A DNA stretch of 64,000 nucleotides from Mesorhizobium loti (GCF_013170705.1 NZ_CP033334.1:2891501-2955500), one strand, 5' to 3'; shown: positions 26,934-38,655, counted from the first letter of the stretch. Notes: a model not told the origin generated them from the sequence alone. Translations and numbers: made by a program.

Positions 26934-27572
26934 ATGAGCAATGAAAACACCGGCCTGCTTGCCGGTCCCGACGGTGTCGCGCGCTGCTTCTGGCATGGCA
27001 ACCTGCCCGATTATCTCCATTACCATGACCATGAATGGGGCCGGCCGGTGGCCGATGACCGCAGGCTGTTTGAAAAGATCTGCCTCGAAGGCTTCCAGTC
27101 GGGCCTCTCGTGGCTGACCATATTGCGCAAGCGCGAGAATTTTCGCGAGGCCTTCGCCGGCTTCGACTTCGACAAGGTCGCCGCTTTCACCGACAAGGAT
27201 GTCGAGCGCCTGCTCGGCAATGCCGGCATCATCCGCCATCGCGGCAAGATCGTCTCGACCATCAACAACGCCAAGCGCGCCCGCGAGATGGTGGACGAGT
27301 TCGGCTCGCTCGCCGCCTGGTTCTGGAAATTCGAACCCGGCAAGGAGGAGCGGCCCAGAATTGTCGATCTCGCCCATTTGCGTGCCAATCCGACCACGGC
27401 GGTCTCGGTGCGGATTTCGAAGGAATTGAAGAAGCGCGGCTGGAGCTTTGTCGGCCCGACCACGGTCTATGCCTTCATGCAAGCCATGGGCCTGGTCAAC
27501 GACCATCTCGAAGGTTGCGTCTGCCGCAAGCAGGTCGAGAAGGAACGGAAGGCTTTCAAGCGGCCGAAGTGA
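26934..27572 (+). CDS. tag: DNA-3-methyladenine glycosylase I
   Basis: Base-excision repair enzyme removing 3-methyladenine, 212 residues. Visible are the N-terminal CFWHGNLPDYLHYHDHEWG (zinc-binding Cys18 and the conserved HxxEWG), LFEKICLEGFQSGLSWLTILRKRE (about 45-68), FVGPTTVYAFMQAMGLVNDH and the C-terminal zinc ligands in CVC. ATG 26934 is the first in frame, with a weak ribosome site. The next gene is convergent. Confidence 0.93.
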   Translation: MSNENTGLLAGPDGVARCFWHGNLPDYLHYHDHEWGRPVADDRRLFEKICLEGFQSGLSWLTILRKRENFREAFAGFDFDKVAAFTDKDVERLLGNAGIIRHRGKIVSTINNAKRAREMVDEFGSLAAWFWKFEPGKEERPRIVDLAHLRANPTTAVSVRISKELKKRGWSFVGPTTVYAFMQAMGLVNDHLEGCVCRKQVEKERKAFKRPK

Positions 27573-27575
27573 CGT

Positions 27576-27845
27576 TCAGGTGCCGTTGGCGCTGGCCAGG
27601 AAAAGTCCGGCAATGATTGCCACCACCGTCGCCACCGTCGGATAGATGACCAGCAGCCCGGTCACCAGCGCTTCGCGCAGGGAAGTCCCGTTGTCGGTGG
27701 CGGCCGGCACATCGAACGGGCCCGCAGCCTGGCCAAGCACTTTCGGTGCATGGATGCCCGCCGGGCGCAGCCGCGCCGGCAGCGCGCCAGCGTCGCCATC
27801 GGCATGGAATTTCACTGCGCTGGTCATATTCCCGAACCCCTTCAT
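27576..27845 (-). CDS. Hypothetical protein with one C-terminal membrane segment
   Basis: A frame of 89 codons from ATG 27845 (open to ATG 27911). The product has a polar N-terminal region and a hydrophobic C-terminal span (ALVTGLLVIYPTVATVVAIIAGLFLA), suggesting a tail-anchored inner-membrane protein. No family is recognised. It converges with tag with a 3-base gap. The segregated hydrophobic segment supports coding, but the start is uncertain. Confidence 0.5.
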   Translation of the reverse strand: MKGFGNMTSAVKFHADGDAGALPARLRPAGIHAPKVLGQAAGPFDVPAATDNGTSLREALVTGLLVIYPTVATVVAIIAGLFLASANGT

Positions 27846-28020
27846 GTCGATGCGCTGTATCGGCTCCGATTGTGTCGGTACGATGCCGCGCTCATGGCGC
27901 GATTGTTTCATTTTCCGTGCGTTTTTGTTTCACGGAAGTTCGCTTCTGTCTTCTCTTGATCCGGGCTGGTCCGAGGCGGCGACCCTTGCCGCTCTGGGCT
28001 TCATCGGTTAGGACACGCGC

Positions 28021-28037
28021 GTTGCGAAAATCGCAAC
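28021..28037. promoter_or_regulatory. Palindrome in the hisS leader
   Basis: GTTGCGA-AAA-TCGCAAC, a 7-bp perfect inverted repeat about 45 bases before the hisS start. It could be an operator or a leader hairpin; nothing ties it to a known regulator. Confidence 0.3.
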
Positions 28038-28080
28038 ATTGTTGACCTGCAAGCATCACGAAACTCCGGGCAAGCATCTC

Positions 28081-29574
28081 ATGGCCGATAAATCGGAAAA
28101 GACGAAAGCGCGGCTGCCGCGCGGTTTTGCCGACCGCAGCGCCGAGGACATTCGCGCCGTCGAGAAGATGATGGCGACGATCCGCTCGGTGTACGAGCTC
28201 TACGGCTTCGAGCCCGCCGACCAGCCGTTGATCGAATACACCGATGCGCTCGGAAAATTCCTGCCCGACCAGGACAGGCCCAATGAAGGCGTGTTCTCGT
28301 TCCAGGATGATGACGACCAGTGGCTGTCGCTGCGTTACGACCTGACCGCGCCGACGGCGCGTTTCGTCGCCGAGAATTACGAACGCCTGCCAAAACCCTA
28401 TCGCAGCTACCGCTCCGGCTGGGTGTTCCGCAACGAAAAGCCCGGCCCCGGCCGCTTCCGCCAGTTCATGCAGTTCGACGCCGACACGATCGGCACGCCG
28501 GGTGTCGCCGCCGACGCCGAAATGGCGATGATGATGGCCGACGTGATGGAAGCGCTCGGCATCAAGCGCGGCGACTATGTGATCCGGGTCAACAACCGCA
28601 AGGTGCTCGATGGCGTGCTGGAGGCAATCGGCCTCGGCGGTGATGAAAATTCCGGACGCCGCCTGACCGTGCTGCGCGCGATCGACAAGCTGGACAAGCT
28701 CGGCCCGGAAGGCGTGAAGCTTCTGCTTGGGCCGGGGCGCTGGGATGGCGGCAAGGAAGGCGAGGGCGATTTCGCCAAGGGTGCCGGCCTGGATGACAAG
28801 CAGGCCGGGGCGGTTCTCCTGGCGACAGCGCGCAATGCACAGGGCCAGGATGCCAGCGTCAACGCCAACGCGACTTACCAGGAAGGCGTCGGCGAACTCG
28901 CGACGATCGAAGCCCTGGTCCGGGCCGCCGGATACGGCGAAGATCGCATCGCCATGGACCGCTCCGTCGTGCGCGGCCTCGAATATTACACGGGCCCGGT
29001 CTTCGAGGCCGAGCTTCTGGCCGAAATCCCCAACGAGGACGGCCAGATCGTGCGCTTCGGCTCGGTTGGCGGTGGCGGCCGCTATGATGGCCTCGTCTCG
29101 CGCTTCCGTGGCGAACCGGTGCCGGCGACGGGCTTCTCCATTGGCGTTTCCAGGTTGATGACGGCGCTGAAGAACCTCGGCAAGCTCGACAGCGCCGACG
29201 TGATAGCACCGGTCGTCGTGCTGGTCATGGACAAGGATACCGAGAGCCTCGGCCGCTACCAGAAGATGGTGGGCGAATTGCGCGCGGCCGGCATCCGCTC
29301 CGAAATGTATCTCGGCGGCGCCGGGATGAAGGCGCAGCTCAAATATGCCGATAGGCGCGGCTGCCCGGTCGCAATCATCCAGGGTGGCGACGAGCGCGCC
29401 AAGGGCGAGCTGCAGATCAAGGATTTGATCGAAGGCGCGCGCATGTCCGCCGAAATCACCGACAACGCCGAATGGCGCGCCGCCCGCCCGGCGCAAGTCA
29501 CGGTGGCGGAAAGTGAACTGGTCGCCGAGGTGAAGAAGATCCTGGTGGCGCAGGCTGCCGATCGCGCGAAATAA
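28081..29574 (+). CDS. hisS: Histidyl-tRNA synthetase
   Basis: Class II aminoacyl-tRNA synthetase of 497 residues charging tRNA-His. Motif 2 region [24 protein letters not shown] (about 121-144), the histidine-specific [12 protein letters not shown] (about 298-309) and motif 3 [12 protein letters not shown] followed by GFSIGVSRL are visible, and a C-terminal anticodon-binding domain follows. The compact GPGRFR form and the length fit the alphaproteobacterial type. ATG 28081 is chosen from the conserved MADKSEK start. It begins a hisS-hisZ-hisG operon. Confidence 0.95.
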   Translation: MADKSEKTKARLPRGFADRSAEDIRAVEKMMATIRSVYELYGFEPADQPLIEYTDALGKFLPDQDRPNEGVFSFQDDDDQWLSLRYDLTAPTARFVAENYERLPKPYRSYRSGWVFRNEKPGPGRFRQFMQFDADTIGTPGVAADAEMAMMMADVMEALGIKRGDYVIRVNNRKVLDGVLEAIGLGGDENSGRRLTVLRAIDKLDKLGPEGVKLLLGPGRWDGGKEGEGDFAKGAGLDDKQAGAVLLATARNAQGQDASVNANATYQEGVGELATIEALVRAAGYGEDRIAMDRSVVRGLEYYTGPVFEAELLAEIPNEDGQIVRFGSVGGGGRYDGLVSRFRGEPVPATGFSIGVSRLMTALKNLGKLDSADVIAPVVVLVMDKDTESLGRYQKMVGELRAAGIRSEMYLGGAGMKAQLKYADRRGCPVAIIQGGDERAKGELQIKDLIEGARMSAEITDNAEWRAARPAQVTVAESELVAEVKKILVAQAADRAK

Positions 29575-29585
29575 GAGCGCGGCCA

Positions 29586-30707
29586 GTGACCTCGCGCTAT
29601 CCCGCCATTGCAGCCGACATCACCAGCCTCTTCGCCGCGCGCGACACGCACGCGGTCGAGGTTGCCGTCCTGCAGCCGGCGGACCCGTTCCTTGACATGG
29701 CCGGAGAGGATCTGCGGCGCCGCATCTTCCTCACCGAAAGCGAGACCGGGCAAACATTGTGCCTGCGGCCTGAATTCACCATTCCGGTCTGTCTCGACCA
29801 CATAAGCTCGCAGGCCGGCACGCCGCGCCGCTATTCCTATCTGGGCGAAGTGTTCCGCCAGCGTCGCGAAGGCGGCAATGAATTCTTCCAGGCCGGCATC
29901 GAGGATCTTGGCGACCGCGACACGGCGCAAGCCGATGCCCGCTCGGTGGCCGATGCGCATGCGCTGCTGTCGCTGGTGCTGCCCGGCCAGCCGCTGACGG
30001 TCACGCTCGGCGACCAGGGCATCTTCGAAGCGGTGCTGGCCGCACTCGGTCTGCCGCGCGGCTGGCGCATGCGGCTGGCCCGTGCCTTCGGCTCGGCGCC
30101 GATGCTGCAGGCGGCACTTGCCGATCTCGCCAACCCGCCGCGCAACGGCCAGCTCTCAGGCGATGTCGCCGCCCTTGTCCTCGATGGCGATCTCGAAGGT
30201 CTCTCGATCCACATCGCAGGCGGCATGGAAGAGGCTGGGCTTTCGGCAACGGCCGGGCGCTCACCCTCCGACATTGCGCGGCGATTGATCGAGAAGGCCG
30301 AATTGCGCAGCGTGAGGCTGTCGAATGAGGCCTTCGCGGCATTGAAAAGCTTTCTGGCGATCGACGTGCCACTCGATGGCGCGGCTGAGGCGCTGGAGAC
30401 CTTCGCCGCTGGTGCCGGGCTTTCACTGGGTGCCGCGCTGGAAAAATTCGCCGCCCGTGCCCGGGCGATCGAGGCGCATGGCTTGCTGGCAGGAAACATC
30501 CGCTATGACGCCGCCTTCGGCCGTCCGCTCGATTACTACACTGGTGTGGTCTTCGAAATCGCGGCGCAGGATAGCGAGCGCCCCTTGGCTGGCGGCGGCC
30601 GCTACGACCGGTTGCTGACATTGCTTGGCGCCAAGACGGCCATCCCCGGCGTCGGCTTTTCGGTTTGGCTCGACCGCATCGAGGCGTTGCGGGAGACGGC
30701 ACCATGA
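29586..30707 (+). CDS. hisZ: ATP phosphoribosyltransferase regulatory subunit
   Basis: HisS-like regulatory subunit of the short-form ATP phosphoribosyltransferase, 373 residues. It keeps the synthetase-like core ([54 protein letters not shown]) but lacks the anticodon-binding domain. It begins with GTG 29586, 11 bases after hisS, and its stop overlaps the hisG start, consistent with the HisG-HisZ complex. Confidence 0.92.
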   Translation: MTSRYPAIAADITSLFAARDTHAVEVAVLQPADPFLDMAGEDLRRRIFLTESETGQTLCLRPEFTIPVCLDHISSQAGTPRRYSYLGEVFRQRREGGNEFFQAGIEDLGDRDTAQADARSVADAHALLSLVLPGQPLTVTLGDQGIFEAVLAALGLPRGWRMRLARAFGSAPMLQAALADLANPPRNGQLSGDVAALVLDGDLEGLSIHIAGGMEEAGLSATAGRSPSDIARRLIEKAELRSVRLSNEAFAALKSFLAIDVPLDGAAEALETFAAGAGLSLGAALEKFAARARAIEAHGLLAGNIRYDAAFGRPLDYYTGVVFEIAAQDSERPLAGGGRYDRLLTLLGAKTAIPGVGFSVWLDRIEALRETAP

Positions 30708-31402
30708 TCACCTTGGCCATTCCGTCGAAGGGCCGGCTGAAAGAGCAGGCGCTGGACGTGCTGGCCAGGGCCGGCCTCGCCATCAGCCTGCCCGGCGACG
30801 AGCGCAAATATCACGCCCGCGTCGAGGGTCTGGACAATGTCGAGGTCGCCTTCCTGTCGGCGTCCGAAATAGCGGGCGAGATCGGCCAGGGTGCGGTCGA
30901 TCTCGGCATCACCGGCGAGGATTTGGTGCGGGAAAACCTGGCCGACTGGGAAGCGCGCGCGGAAATCGTCGCCCGTCTAGGCTTCGGCCATGCTGACGTC
31001 GTGGTGGCCGTGCCCGAGATCTGGCTCGATGTCGACACCATGGCCGACCTCGACGACGTTGCCGCCGATTTCCGCCAGCGTCATGGCAGGCGGCTGAGGA
31101 TTGCCACCAAATACTGGCGGCTGACGCAGCAATTCTTCTCGCAGAAGCATGGCATCCAGGTCTATCGCATCGTCGAAAGCCTGGGGGCCACCGAAGGCGC
31201 GCCGGCGGCGGGACTTGCCGATGTCATCGTCGACATCACCACGACCGGTTCGACGCTGCGGGCCAACCATCTCAAGGTGCTGGGCGACGGCGTCGTGTTG
31301 AAGTCGCAAGCCTGTCTGGTCGCGTCGAAGAAGGCGCGTGCCACAGGTGATGAAGCCATCTTGCGCGACATCGTCACGAAGATGGCGGCGGCGGTCGGGT
31401 AA
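30704..31402 (+). CDS. hisG: ATP phosphoribosyltransferase catalytic subunit, short form
   Basis: First enzyme of histidine synthesis, condensing ATP and PRPP. The 232-residue length matches the short HisG that needs HisZ. Visible are [15 protein letters not shown] (about 5-19), [24 protein letters not shown] and the PRPP-binding [17 protein letters not shown] (about 167-183). ATG 30704 overlaps the hisZ stop (ATGA), chosen over the longer in-frame start at 30665. Feedback by histidine through HisZ is expected from the family. Confidence 0.94.
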   Translation: MITLAIPSKGRLKEQALDVLARAGLAISLPGDERKYHARVEGLDNVEVAFLSASEIAGEIGQGAVDLGITGEDLVRENLADWEARAEIVARLGFGHADVVVAVPEIWLDVDTMADLDDVAADFRQRHGRRLRIATKYWRLTQQFFSQKHGIQVYRIVESLGATEGAPAAGLADVIVDITTTGSTLRANHLKVLGDGVVLKSQACLVASKKARATGDEAILRDIVTKMAAAVG

Positions 31403-31502
31403 CGATCGCTCCCCTCCACGGAACAAAACTCCAGTACCATCGACGGGATTTCCACCGTCCCGGCAGGCTGATAGGCTCGATGCGGCCTGGGAGGAGACAG
31501 CG

Positions 31503-33275
<1,773 letters not shown>

Positions 33276-33316
33276 GCAGGGGGGAAGCGCCGAGGGTTTC
33301 GGCATCGTTCCTTACC

Positions 33317-34225
33317 TCACATTTCGGATTTGAGGTGATCGATGAAGGCGCGCAGCTTGGGCAGGATCTGGCGTTTGCCCGGGTGATAGAGGAAGACGCC
33401 GGGCGTCGTGGCGGAGATGCCTTCCAGCACCGGCTTGAGTTTTCCCGCGGCGATCGGATTTTCGGCGACCGGTCGAGGGATCTGCGCCAGCCCTACGCCT
33501 TGCATCGCGGCCCCAAGCAATGTCGGATAGTCATGCGCGATCAGCGGGCCTGAGACCGCCGCCTCGATCGTTCCATTGCCGTCGACGAAGGACCAGGGCG
33601 CGATGGCGCCGTTCGAGCGGCGCAAGCGCAGGCAGGCGTGGTGGCGAAGGTCGTCGACGCGCTCGGGGCGTCCGCGGCGCTTGAGATAGTTGGGGCTGCC
33701 GACAACCACGAACGAGAATGCCGGAGTGAGCCGTACCGCGATCATGTCCGGTGCGATGAACTGGCCGAGGCGGATGCCGGCATCGAACCCGCCGGTCGCC
33801 AGGTCGACCATCTCGTCGCTCGCGGCGATCTCCAGTTCGATCTCGGGATAGGCCCGGCAGAACGAGGCGATCACCGGCTCCAGGATCAACGGCACGACGG
33901 CGCGCGGGACGGACAGGCGCAGCAGGCCCGTCGGGCGCTGGCCGAGATCACGCGCGGCCTCGCCGGCCGCGACGATCTCCTCGAAGGCGGGGCCGGCACG
34001 GTCGAGGAACCGCTGACCGGCCTCGGTCAGGCCGACGCTGCGTGTCGTGCGGACAAACAGCGCCGCACCGAGCCGCGCTTCCAGCGCGCGCACCGCCTGG
34101 CTCACGGCCGACGGTGTCACGCCGAGATCGGCGGCGGCGCGGCGGAAGTTGCGGCGCCTGGCGACAGCCAGGAACACCTCGACGCCGTCGAGCGCACCGT
34201 GCCGGATTGTGTAGTTCTGCTTCAT
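33317..34225 (-). CDS. LysR-family transcriptional regulator
   Basis: LysR regulator of 302 residues with an N-terminal HTH (DGVEVFLAVARRRNFRRAAADLGVTPSAVSQAVRALE, about residues 13-48) and a C-terminal effector domain of the CrgA/DmlR-like class with DAGIRLGQFIAPDMIAVRL. It is divergent from the methyltransferase gene at 34,305, which is its most likely target by position. Effector unknown. Confidence 0.88.
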   Translation of the reverse strand: MKQNYTIRHGALDGVEVFLAVARRRNFRRAAADLGVTPSAVSQAVRALEARLGAALFVRTTRSVGLTEAGQRFLDRAGPAFEEIVAAGEAARDLGQRPTGLLRLSVPRAVVPLILEPVIASFCRAYPEIELEIAASDEMVDLATGGFDAGIRLGQFIAPDMIAVRLTPAFSFVVVGSPNYLKRRGRPERVDDLRHHACLRLRRSNGAIAPWSFVDGNGTIEAAVSGPLIAHDYPTLLGAAMQGVGLAQIPRPVAENPIAAGKLKPVLEGISATTPGVFLYHPGKRQILPKLRAFIDHLKSEM

Positions 34226-34304
34226 GGGTTGTTGTGATTACAGCGGATAGTCGAACGATGGAAGCGGGTTTAGGTAAGAGCCCGAGAGACAGGAGCATCT
34301 TGCC

Positions 34305-35135
34305 ATGACCAATGAACTTGATGGAGTGCGCGACCACTATCGCGCGACTGGCCTGACCGAGCGGCTGAGGGCGGTGCTGGCTGACCTCGGCCCGGAGGAT
34401 CAGCTTCTCACGCCGCAGCAGCTGGGCGCCCTCGACCAGTTTCACACCCGCGGGCTTGCCGCGACGGCTGAGCTTGCCCAATTGGCTGATATCACCGCCG
34501 GCATGTCGGTTCTCGACGTCGGTTCGGGCGTCGGCGGGCCGGCGCGCTTCTTGGCTGCGACCTATGGCTGCCGGGTTACCGGCGTGGACCTCAGCGAGCC
34601 TTTCGTGGATGCCGCGCGCTATCTGACCGGGCGCACGGGGCAGGGTGGGCAGTTGTCGTTCCAGACCGCCAGTGCGCTGGAGCTTCCGTTCGATGACGGC
34701 TGCTTCGACATCGTGCTGCTGCAGCATGTGGCGATGAACATCTCCGACCGGGCGCGGCTGTACCGCGAGATTCGGCGCGTGCTGAAGTCAGGCGGCAGGT
34801 TTGCAACTTTCGATGTCGTGTTGGGCAGCGGCCAGCCGCACTATCCGCTTCCCTGGGCGCGAACACCGGCGACGAGCTTCCTCCTGACAAGCGACGCGAC
34901 GCGCAAGGCGATCGAACCGGCCGGCTTCCATATGCTGGCATGGCAAGACGACACGGAGGCCGCCAAGGCCTGGTTCGCGCAGTTGCGTGCGTCTGGTCCG
35001 CCGCCGTCGCCAAATCTCGGCGTGGTGATGGGATCGGACTTTGCCGAGCTTGCAGCCAATCTGGGACGAAATCTCATGGAAAGCCGGCTCGGAGTCCTGA
35101 CAGCGGTGTTCGAGGCCGCATCGACCAACAGTTGA
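34305..35135 (+). CDS. Class I SAM-dependent methyltransferase
   Basis: Rossmann-fold methyltransferase of 276 residues with motif I VLDVGSGVGGPARFLA (about 67-82), an acidic VDLSEPF after the second strand, and ELPFDDGCFDIVLLQHVAMNI (motif II/III). The N-terminal LDQFHTRG segment resembles sarcosine/dimethylglycine or ubiquinone-type methyltransferases, but the substrate is not determined. ATG 34305 follows AGGAGCATCTTGCC. It is divergent from a LysR gene and followed by a small membrane-protein gene that carries an amber codon. Confidence 0.85.
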   Translation: MTNELDGVRDHYRATGLTERLRAVLADLGPEDQLLTPQQLGALDQFHTRGLAATAELAQLADITAGMSVLDVGSGVGGPARFLAATYGCRVTGVDLSEPFVDAARYLTGRTGQGGQLSFQTASALELPFDDGCFDIVLLQHVAMNISDRARLYREIRRVLKSGGRFATFDVVLGSGQPHYPLPWARTPATSFLLTSDATRKAIEPAGFHMLAWQDDTEAAKAWFAQLRASGPPPSPNLGVVMGSDFAELAANLGRNLMESRLGVLTAVFEAASTNS

Positions 35136-35147
35136 CAGGAGACCGCA

Positions 35148-35672
35148 ATGTCGACGGAAATCCTTTTCTAGACCCATCTCGTTCTGGGTTATGTCGCGTG
35201 GCTGCTTTGCTTCGCTGCGTATATCTGGCCGTGGCTGAGCTCGATCGACCGCGTCGCGGCGCAACGCGCGATCGCCACGCTGCACAGCTTTCGCTTCTTC
35301 GGGCTCGTCTTTATCCTTCCGGGCGTCGTCAGCCCAGACCTGCCCGCCAGCTTTGCCACCTTCGCCGCTTATGGCGACTTCGCAACGGGGGTGCTGGCCA
35401 TGCTGGCGCTGCTCACGGTGCGGATACGCCAGCTCTTCCGGCCGTTCGTCGTCGCCTTCAATGTCGTCGGGGTGGTCGACCTCATCGTGGATTATTATCA
35501 AGCCATTCAGGCCGACCTCCCGGCCCATGCAGGATTGTTTGGCGCCACCTACGCCATCCCCGTCATCTACGTGCCGCTGCTGATGATCACGCACGTCACC
35601 GCATTCTATCTTCTGCTGCGCCCGCACCGGAACGCGACACGCACCGTCGCCAACGAGGCGACGGCTTCGTAG
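35148..35672 (+). pseudogene. Four-span membrane protein gene interrupted by an amber codon at codon 8
   Basis: The frame starts ATG 35148 after a GGAGACC site, reads MSTEILF, meets TAG at 35169-35171, and then stays open in the same frame to 35672. Downstream sequence has about four hydrophobic segments (LVLGYVAWLLCFAAYIWPW near the start, and three more). A single G-to-A change from TGG (Trp) would account for the stop. No ATG follows soon, and the next in-frame GTG at 35391 would lose half the protein. It lies 12 bases after the methyltransferase gene. It may be a pseudogene or a sequencing error. Confidence 0.65.
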
Positions 35673-35713
35673 ATTGTTTGGAGATCGGCTGGGCGTCCCG
35701 CAACCCGCCGCCG

Positions 35714-36400
35714 CTACGCCCCTTGCTGGCGACGGCCGGTCCGCATTTCGCTCGGTCGCGGCGCCGAACCCGGCTCCTGCACGAGCGGTCCAAGCAGCAC
35801 CTCTCCGAACAGCGGCTGGTAGCTTCTGCGCACCGCCGGATCCTCCTTGAAGGACAGCGCGTACTGGCCGATCTGGTGGAAATAGGTGATGCGCGCCCTG
35901 ACCAGGCTTTCATCCTCGGGATAGCCCATGGCGCGGAAGGAGCGGATCAGGAGCGCGATGCGCAGGTCGTCCATGTCCTTGACCTCCTGCGTCAGTTTCT
36001 TCGACGTGCGCGACCAGTCGCGTACCGCCAGGTCAAGCAGAGGGCTGAACGGCGCTTCGTCCACCCAGACATGCACGATGTCGGTGAAGAACTGCAGGCC
36101 GTCTATGTCGTGCATGTCGCGCATCGCCCAGAACGGCGCGCAATTGATGTCGCGCCATTCCTGCAGCAGGCTGTCGCGAAGGTCGGCCAGGCTGGCGAAG
36201 TGGAAGTAGAAGGAGCCGCGCGTCACCTTGAACTGTTGGGCGAGGCGGTCGATCTTGACCTCGCCGATGCCGCGCTTTTCCAGCACCTTGCGTGCCGCCG
36301 CGATCCAGGCCTCGCGACTCAGCGTCTGCCGCGCCGCCTTCGCAGGCGGGGCGGCTTTGGACGGTCTCTTGCCTCTGGCAGGGGTGCTGTCCGCTTTCAT
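35714..36400 (-). CDS. TetR/AcrR-family transcriptional regulator
   Basis: TetR regulator of 228 residues. A basic Ala/Lys/Pro-rich N-terminal extension (about 25 residues) precedes the HTH (AWIAAARKVLEKRGIGEVKIDRLAQQF, then VTRGSFYFHFASLADLRDSLL), followed by an all-helical ligand domain. ATG 36400 gives the shortest version containing the whole HTH; the frame is open to 36484. It stands between a defective membrane-protein gene and the nucleoside hydrolase gene. Ligand and target are unknown. Confidence 0.85.
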   Translation of the reverse strand: MKADSTPARGKRPSKAAPPAKAARQTLSREAWIAAARKVLEKRGIGEVKIDRLAQQFKVTRGSFYFHFASLADLRDSLLQEWRDINCAPFWAMRDMHDIDGLQFFTDIVHVWVDEAPFSPLLDLAVRDWSRTSKKLTQEVKDMDDLRIALLIRSFRAMGYPEDESLVRARITYFHQIGQYALSFKEDPAVRRSYQPLFGEVLLGPLVQEPGSAPRPSEMRTGRRQQGA

Positions 36401-36503
36401 CTGATCAAGACCTTCATCGCCATGCCCAACGCCTGCAATCTGTTTGCCGGCTCCGATGCGCTTCGCGACTCTTCGAGTGTCCATCTATCGCGGAACGCCG
36501 GGC

Positions 36504-37448
36504 TCAGGGCAATGCGCTGATCCGCTCCAGCATGAGTTCGAAGAACGGCGCCGGGTCGATGCGCCGCAGCACGTTGCAGTTCTTGCGCCGGCCGGTCACG
36601 TGCCACCAGTCGACGACGGTCATGCCGATCGTCTCCGGCGAGACGATGTCGACCGTCACCGCGCACTGGCGCTGCTCATAGATCTGCGGCGCCAGCAGAT
36701 AGCCGGTGACGCAGGCATCGTGGATGGGGCGCGCCGGCGTTTCGAATTTGTGCGTGCCGTACTGGCGGAAGAAGTCGGCCAGATTGGCCGCCTCGATCGC
36801 GGCGCGGCTGCCGGTGGCGCGCAGGCGGTCGAGCCACTCGGGCGTCATCAGCGCGGTGTAGGTGCAGTCTATGCCCGCCATGGTCACCGGCACGCCGCTG
36901 TCGAACACCTTGTGCGCCGCATGCGGGTCGACGAAGATGTTGAACTCGGCCGCGGGCGTGGCGTTGCCGCCCTGGAAGAAGCCGCCGCCCATCAGCACCA
37001 CTTCGCGCAGCCGGGGCACGATCCTCGGCTCCATGGTCATCGCCATGGCGAGATTGGTCATCGGCCCGAGCGTGCAGACGGTCAGCTCGCCCTCCGGTGC
37101 ATCCATGATGGTCCGCACCATGTAGTTGACGGCGTGTTCGTCCTGCAGCCGCGTCACCGGCTCGGGAAGGTCGGCGCCGTCAAGACCGGTTTCGCCATGG
37201 ACATACTCGGCCGTGATCAGCTTGCGTACCATCGGCGCTGGGCATCCGGCATGGACCGGCACATCGGGCCGCCCTGCAAGCTCGACGACCTTGAGTGCAT
37301 TCTTCGACGTCAGGGCCAGCGGCACATTGCCACCGACCGTGGTGATGCCAGCCACGTCGAGCTCGGCCGGAGAGCCCAGTGCGAAAAGGATGGCGAACGC
37401 GTCGTCCTGGCCCGGATCGGTGTCGATGATGATCTTGCGTGGTGCCAT
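36504..37448 (-). CDS. Inosine/uridine-type nucleoside hydrolase
   Basis: Hydrolyses the N-glycosidic bond of nucleosides to base and ribose. The 314-residue product has the N-terminal calcium-binding IIIDTDPGQDDAFAILFAL (about residues 6-24) with the family's aspartate cluster, TTVGGNVPL, and the C-terminal PIHDACVTGYLL bearing the active-site His-Asp. ATG 37448 is chosen because it starts directly at the first strand. It is divergent from the dioxygenase gene at 37,552, across a 14-bp palindrome. Confidence 0.9.
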   Translation of the reverse strand: MAPRKIIIDTDPGQDDAFAILFALGSPAELDVAGITTVGGNVPLALTSKNALKVVELAGRPDVPVHAGCPAPMVRKLITAEYVHGETGLDGADLPEPVTRLQDEHAVNYMVRTIMDAPEGELTVCTLGPMTNLAMAMTMEPRIVPRLREVVLMGGGFFQGGNATPAAEFNIFVDPHAAHKVFDSGVPVTMAGIDCTYTALMTPEWLDRLRATGSRAAIEAANLADFFRQYGTHKFETPARPIHDACVTGYLLAPQIYEQRQCAVTVDIVSPETIGMTVVDWWHVTGRRKNCNVLRRIDPAPFFELMLERISALP

Positions 37449-37510
37449 GATGCCGCGACTCTCCTTTTGCCATCGAAAGCCTATTGATGAGGCCGTTCGG
37501 ATGTGTAGAA

Positions 37511-37524
37511 ATACAGTACTGTAT
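37511..37524. promoter_or_regulatory. 14-bp palindromic operator candidate
   Basis: ATACAGTACTGTAT is a perfect palindrome in the divergent region between the nucleoside hydrolase and the dioxygenase-transporter genes. Size and symmetry suit a dimeric repressor; the adjacent TetR protein is a candidate by proximity only. Confidence 0.55.
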
Positions 37525-37551
37525 CTTATGTTCAAGACAGGGTGTTCGAAA

Positions 37552-38565
37552 ATGGATGCACAAGAGCGCGGCGATTTTTCCGAAATTCCGATCCTCGACG
37601 TTTCGGCGCTCTATGGCGACGACGAAGCCGCGATCCTGGCAACGGCGGCGACGCTGCGCCGCTATCTCGAGACGATCGGCTTCCTCTACGTGACCGGCCA
37701 TCCCATTCCGCGCGCCGACGTCGAAGCCGTTCGCGAAGCCTCCAAGCGCTTCTTTGCCTTGCCCGAGGAGGAAAAGGCGAAGCTCAAGATCGACAAGAAT
37801 TTCCGCGGCTTCCTGCCCTTTGCCGGCTCGACCATCGTGACCTCGTCGGTGGCGACCGTCAGCAAGCCGAACCAGAGCGAATCGATCTTCTTCATGCACG
37901 AGGTCGGCGCCGACGATCCTAGGGCCCTGGCCGAAAAGCCGCTGCAAGGTCCCAACCAGTGGCCGGACGAGGCCACGGTGGCGGGCTTCAGGCAGACGAT
38001 CGAGCGTTATGTCGATGAGATGGGCACGCTTGCCCGCAAGATGGTCCGCGCCATCGCGCTCTCGCTGGGACTGCCTTCCGACAGCCTCGACCGCCATTTC
38101 GAGCAGCCGACGACCTTTCTGCGGCTGCTGCACTATCCGACCCAGCCTCAGGAAGAAGGGCTCTTCGGTTCTGCGCCGCATACCGACTATGGCTTCATCA
38201 CCTTGCTGGCTCAGGACAATGTCGGCGGCCTCGAGGTCAAGAACAAGGCGGGAGATTGGGTTCCCGCGCCCCCGGTCCCGGATTCCTTCGTGATGAATGT
38301 CGGCGACATCCTGGCGCGCTGGTCCAATGACCAGTTTGTCTCGACGCCGCACCGCGTCATCAACCGGTCGGGACGCGAGCGCTATTCGCAGCCCTTCTTC
38401 TTCGATCCCTCCATGGACGAGATCATCGAGGCGCTGCCGGTCTGCGTGCCGGCCGGCACGCAGCCGAAATACGCACCGGTGCTCTATGGCGACTATCTGA
38501 TGGAGCGCATCGACAAGAACTACCACTATCGCAAGAAGAAGGCGGCCGAAGCGGCAGGCGCTTAA
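37552..38565 (+). CDS. Isopenicillin N synthase-like 2OG-Fe(II) dioxygenase
   Basis: Non-haem iron dioxygenase of 337 residues: N-terminal DIOX_N domain with LETIGFLYVTGHPIP, and a jelly-roll with HTD (in SAPHTDYGF) and a distal His in TPHRVIN followed by RERYSQPFF. These give the His-Asp-His iron site and the Arg for 2OG. ATG 37552 is used, although an ATG at 37528 is in frame. It is followed by an ABC transporter of the polar amino acid type (38,656-41,315) and is divergent from a nucleoside hydrolase, so a nitrogenous nutrient is a reasonable guess. Confidence 0.87.
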   Translation: MDAQERGDFSEIPILDVSALYGDDEAAILATAATLRRYLETIGFLYVTGHPIPRADVEAVREASKRFFALPEEEKAKLKIDKNFRGFLPFAGSTIVTSSVATVSKPNQSESIFFMHEVGADDPRALAEKPLQGPNQWPDEATVAGFRQTIERYVDEMGTLARKMVRAIALSLGLPSDSLDRHFEQPTTFLRLLHYPTQPQEEGLFGSAPHTDYGFITLLAQDNVGGLEVKNKAGDWVPAPPVPDSFVMNVGDILARWSNDQFVSTPHRVINRSGRERYSQPFFFDPSMDEIIEALPVCVPAGTQPKYAPVLYGDYLMERIDKNYHYRKKKAAEAAGA

Positions 38566-38574
38566 GCGAATGTC

Positions 38575-38613
38575 GAGCCCGAGCAGGTCCCTGAACGGAG
38601 GCCGGCTCGGGCT
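38575..38613 (+). terminator. Hairpin between dioxygenase and binding-protein genes
   Basis: GAGCCCGAG and CTCGGGCTTT can pair across a 20-base loop. The T run is short, so it is either a partial terminator or an mRNA processing element inside the operon. Confidence 0.4.
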
Positions 38614-38655
38614 TTGCCTGGTGAAGACTGCAAACAAGCAAGAAAGGGGAACAGC

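Noticed and set aside
27892..29496. 534-codon minus-strand frame opposite hisS
   Set aside because: Shadow of hisS, which is unmistakable on the plus strand.
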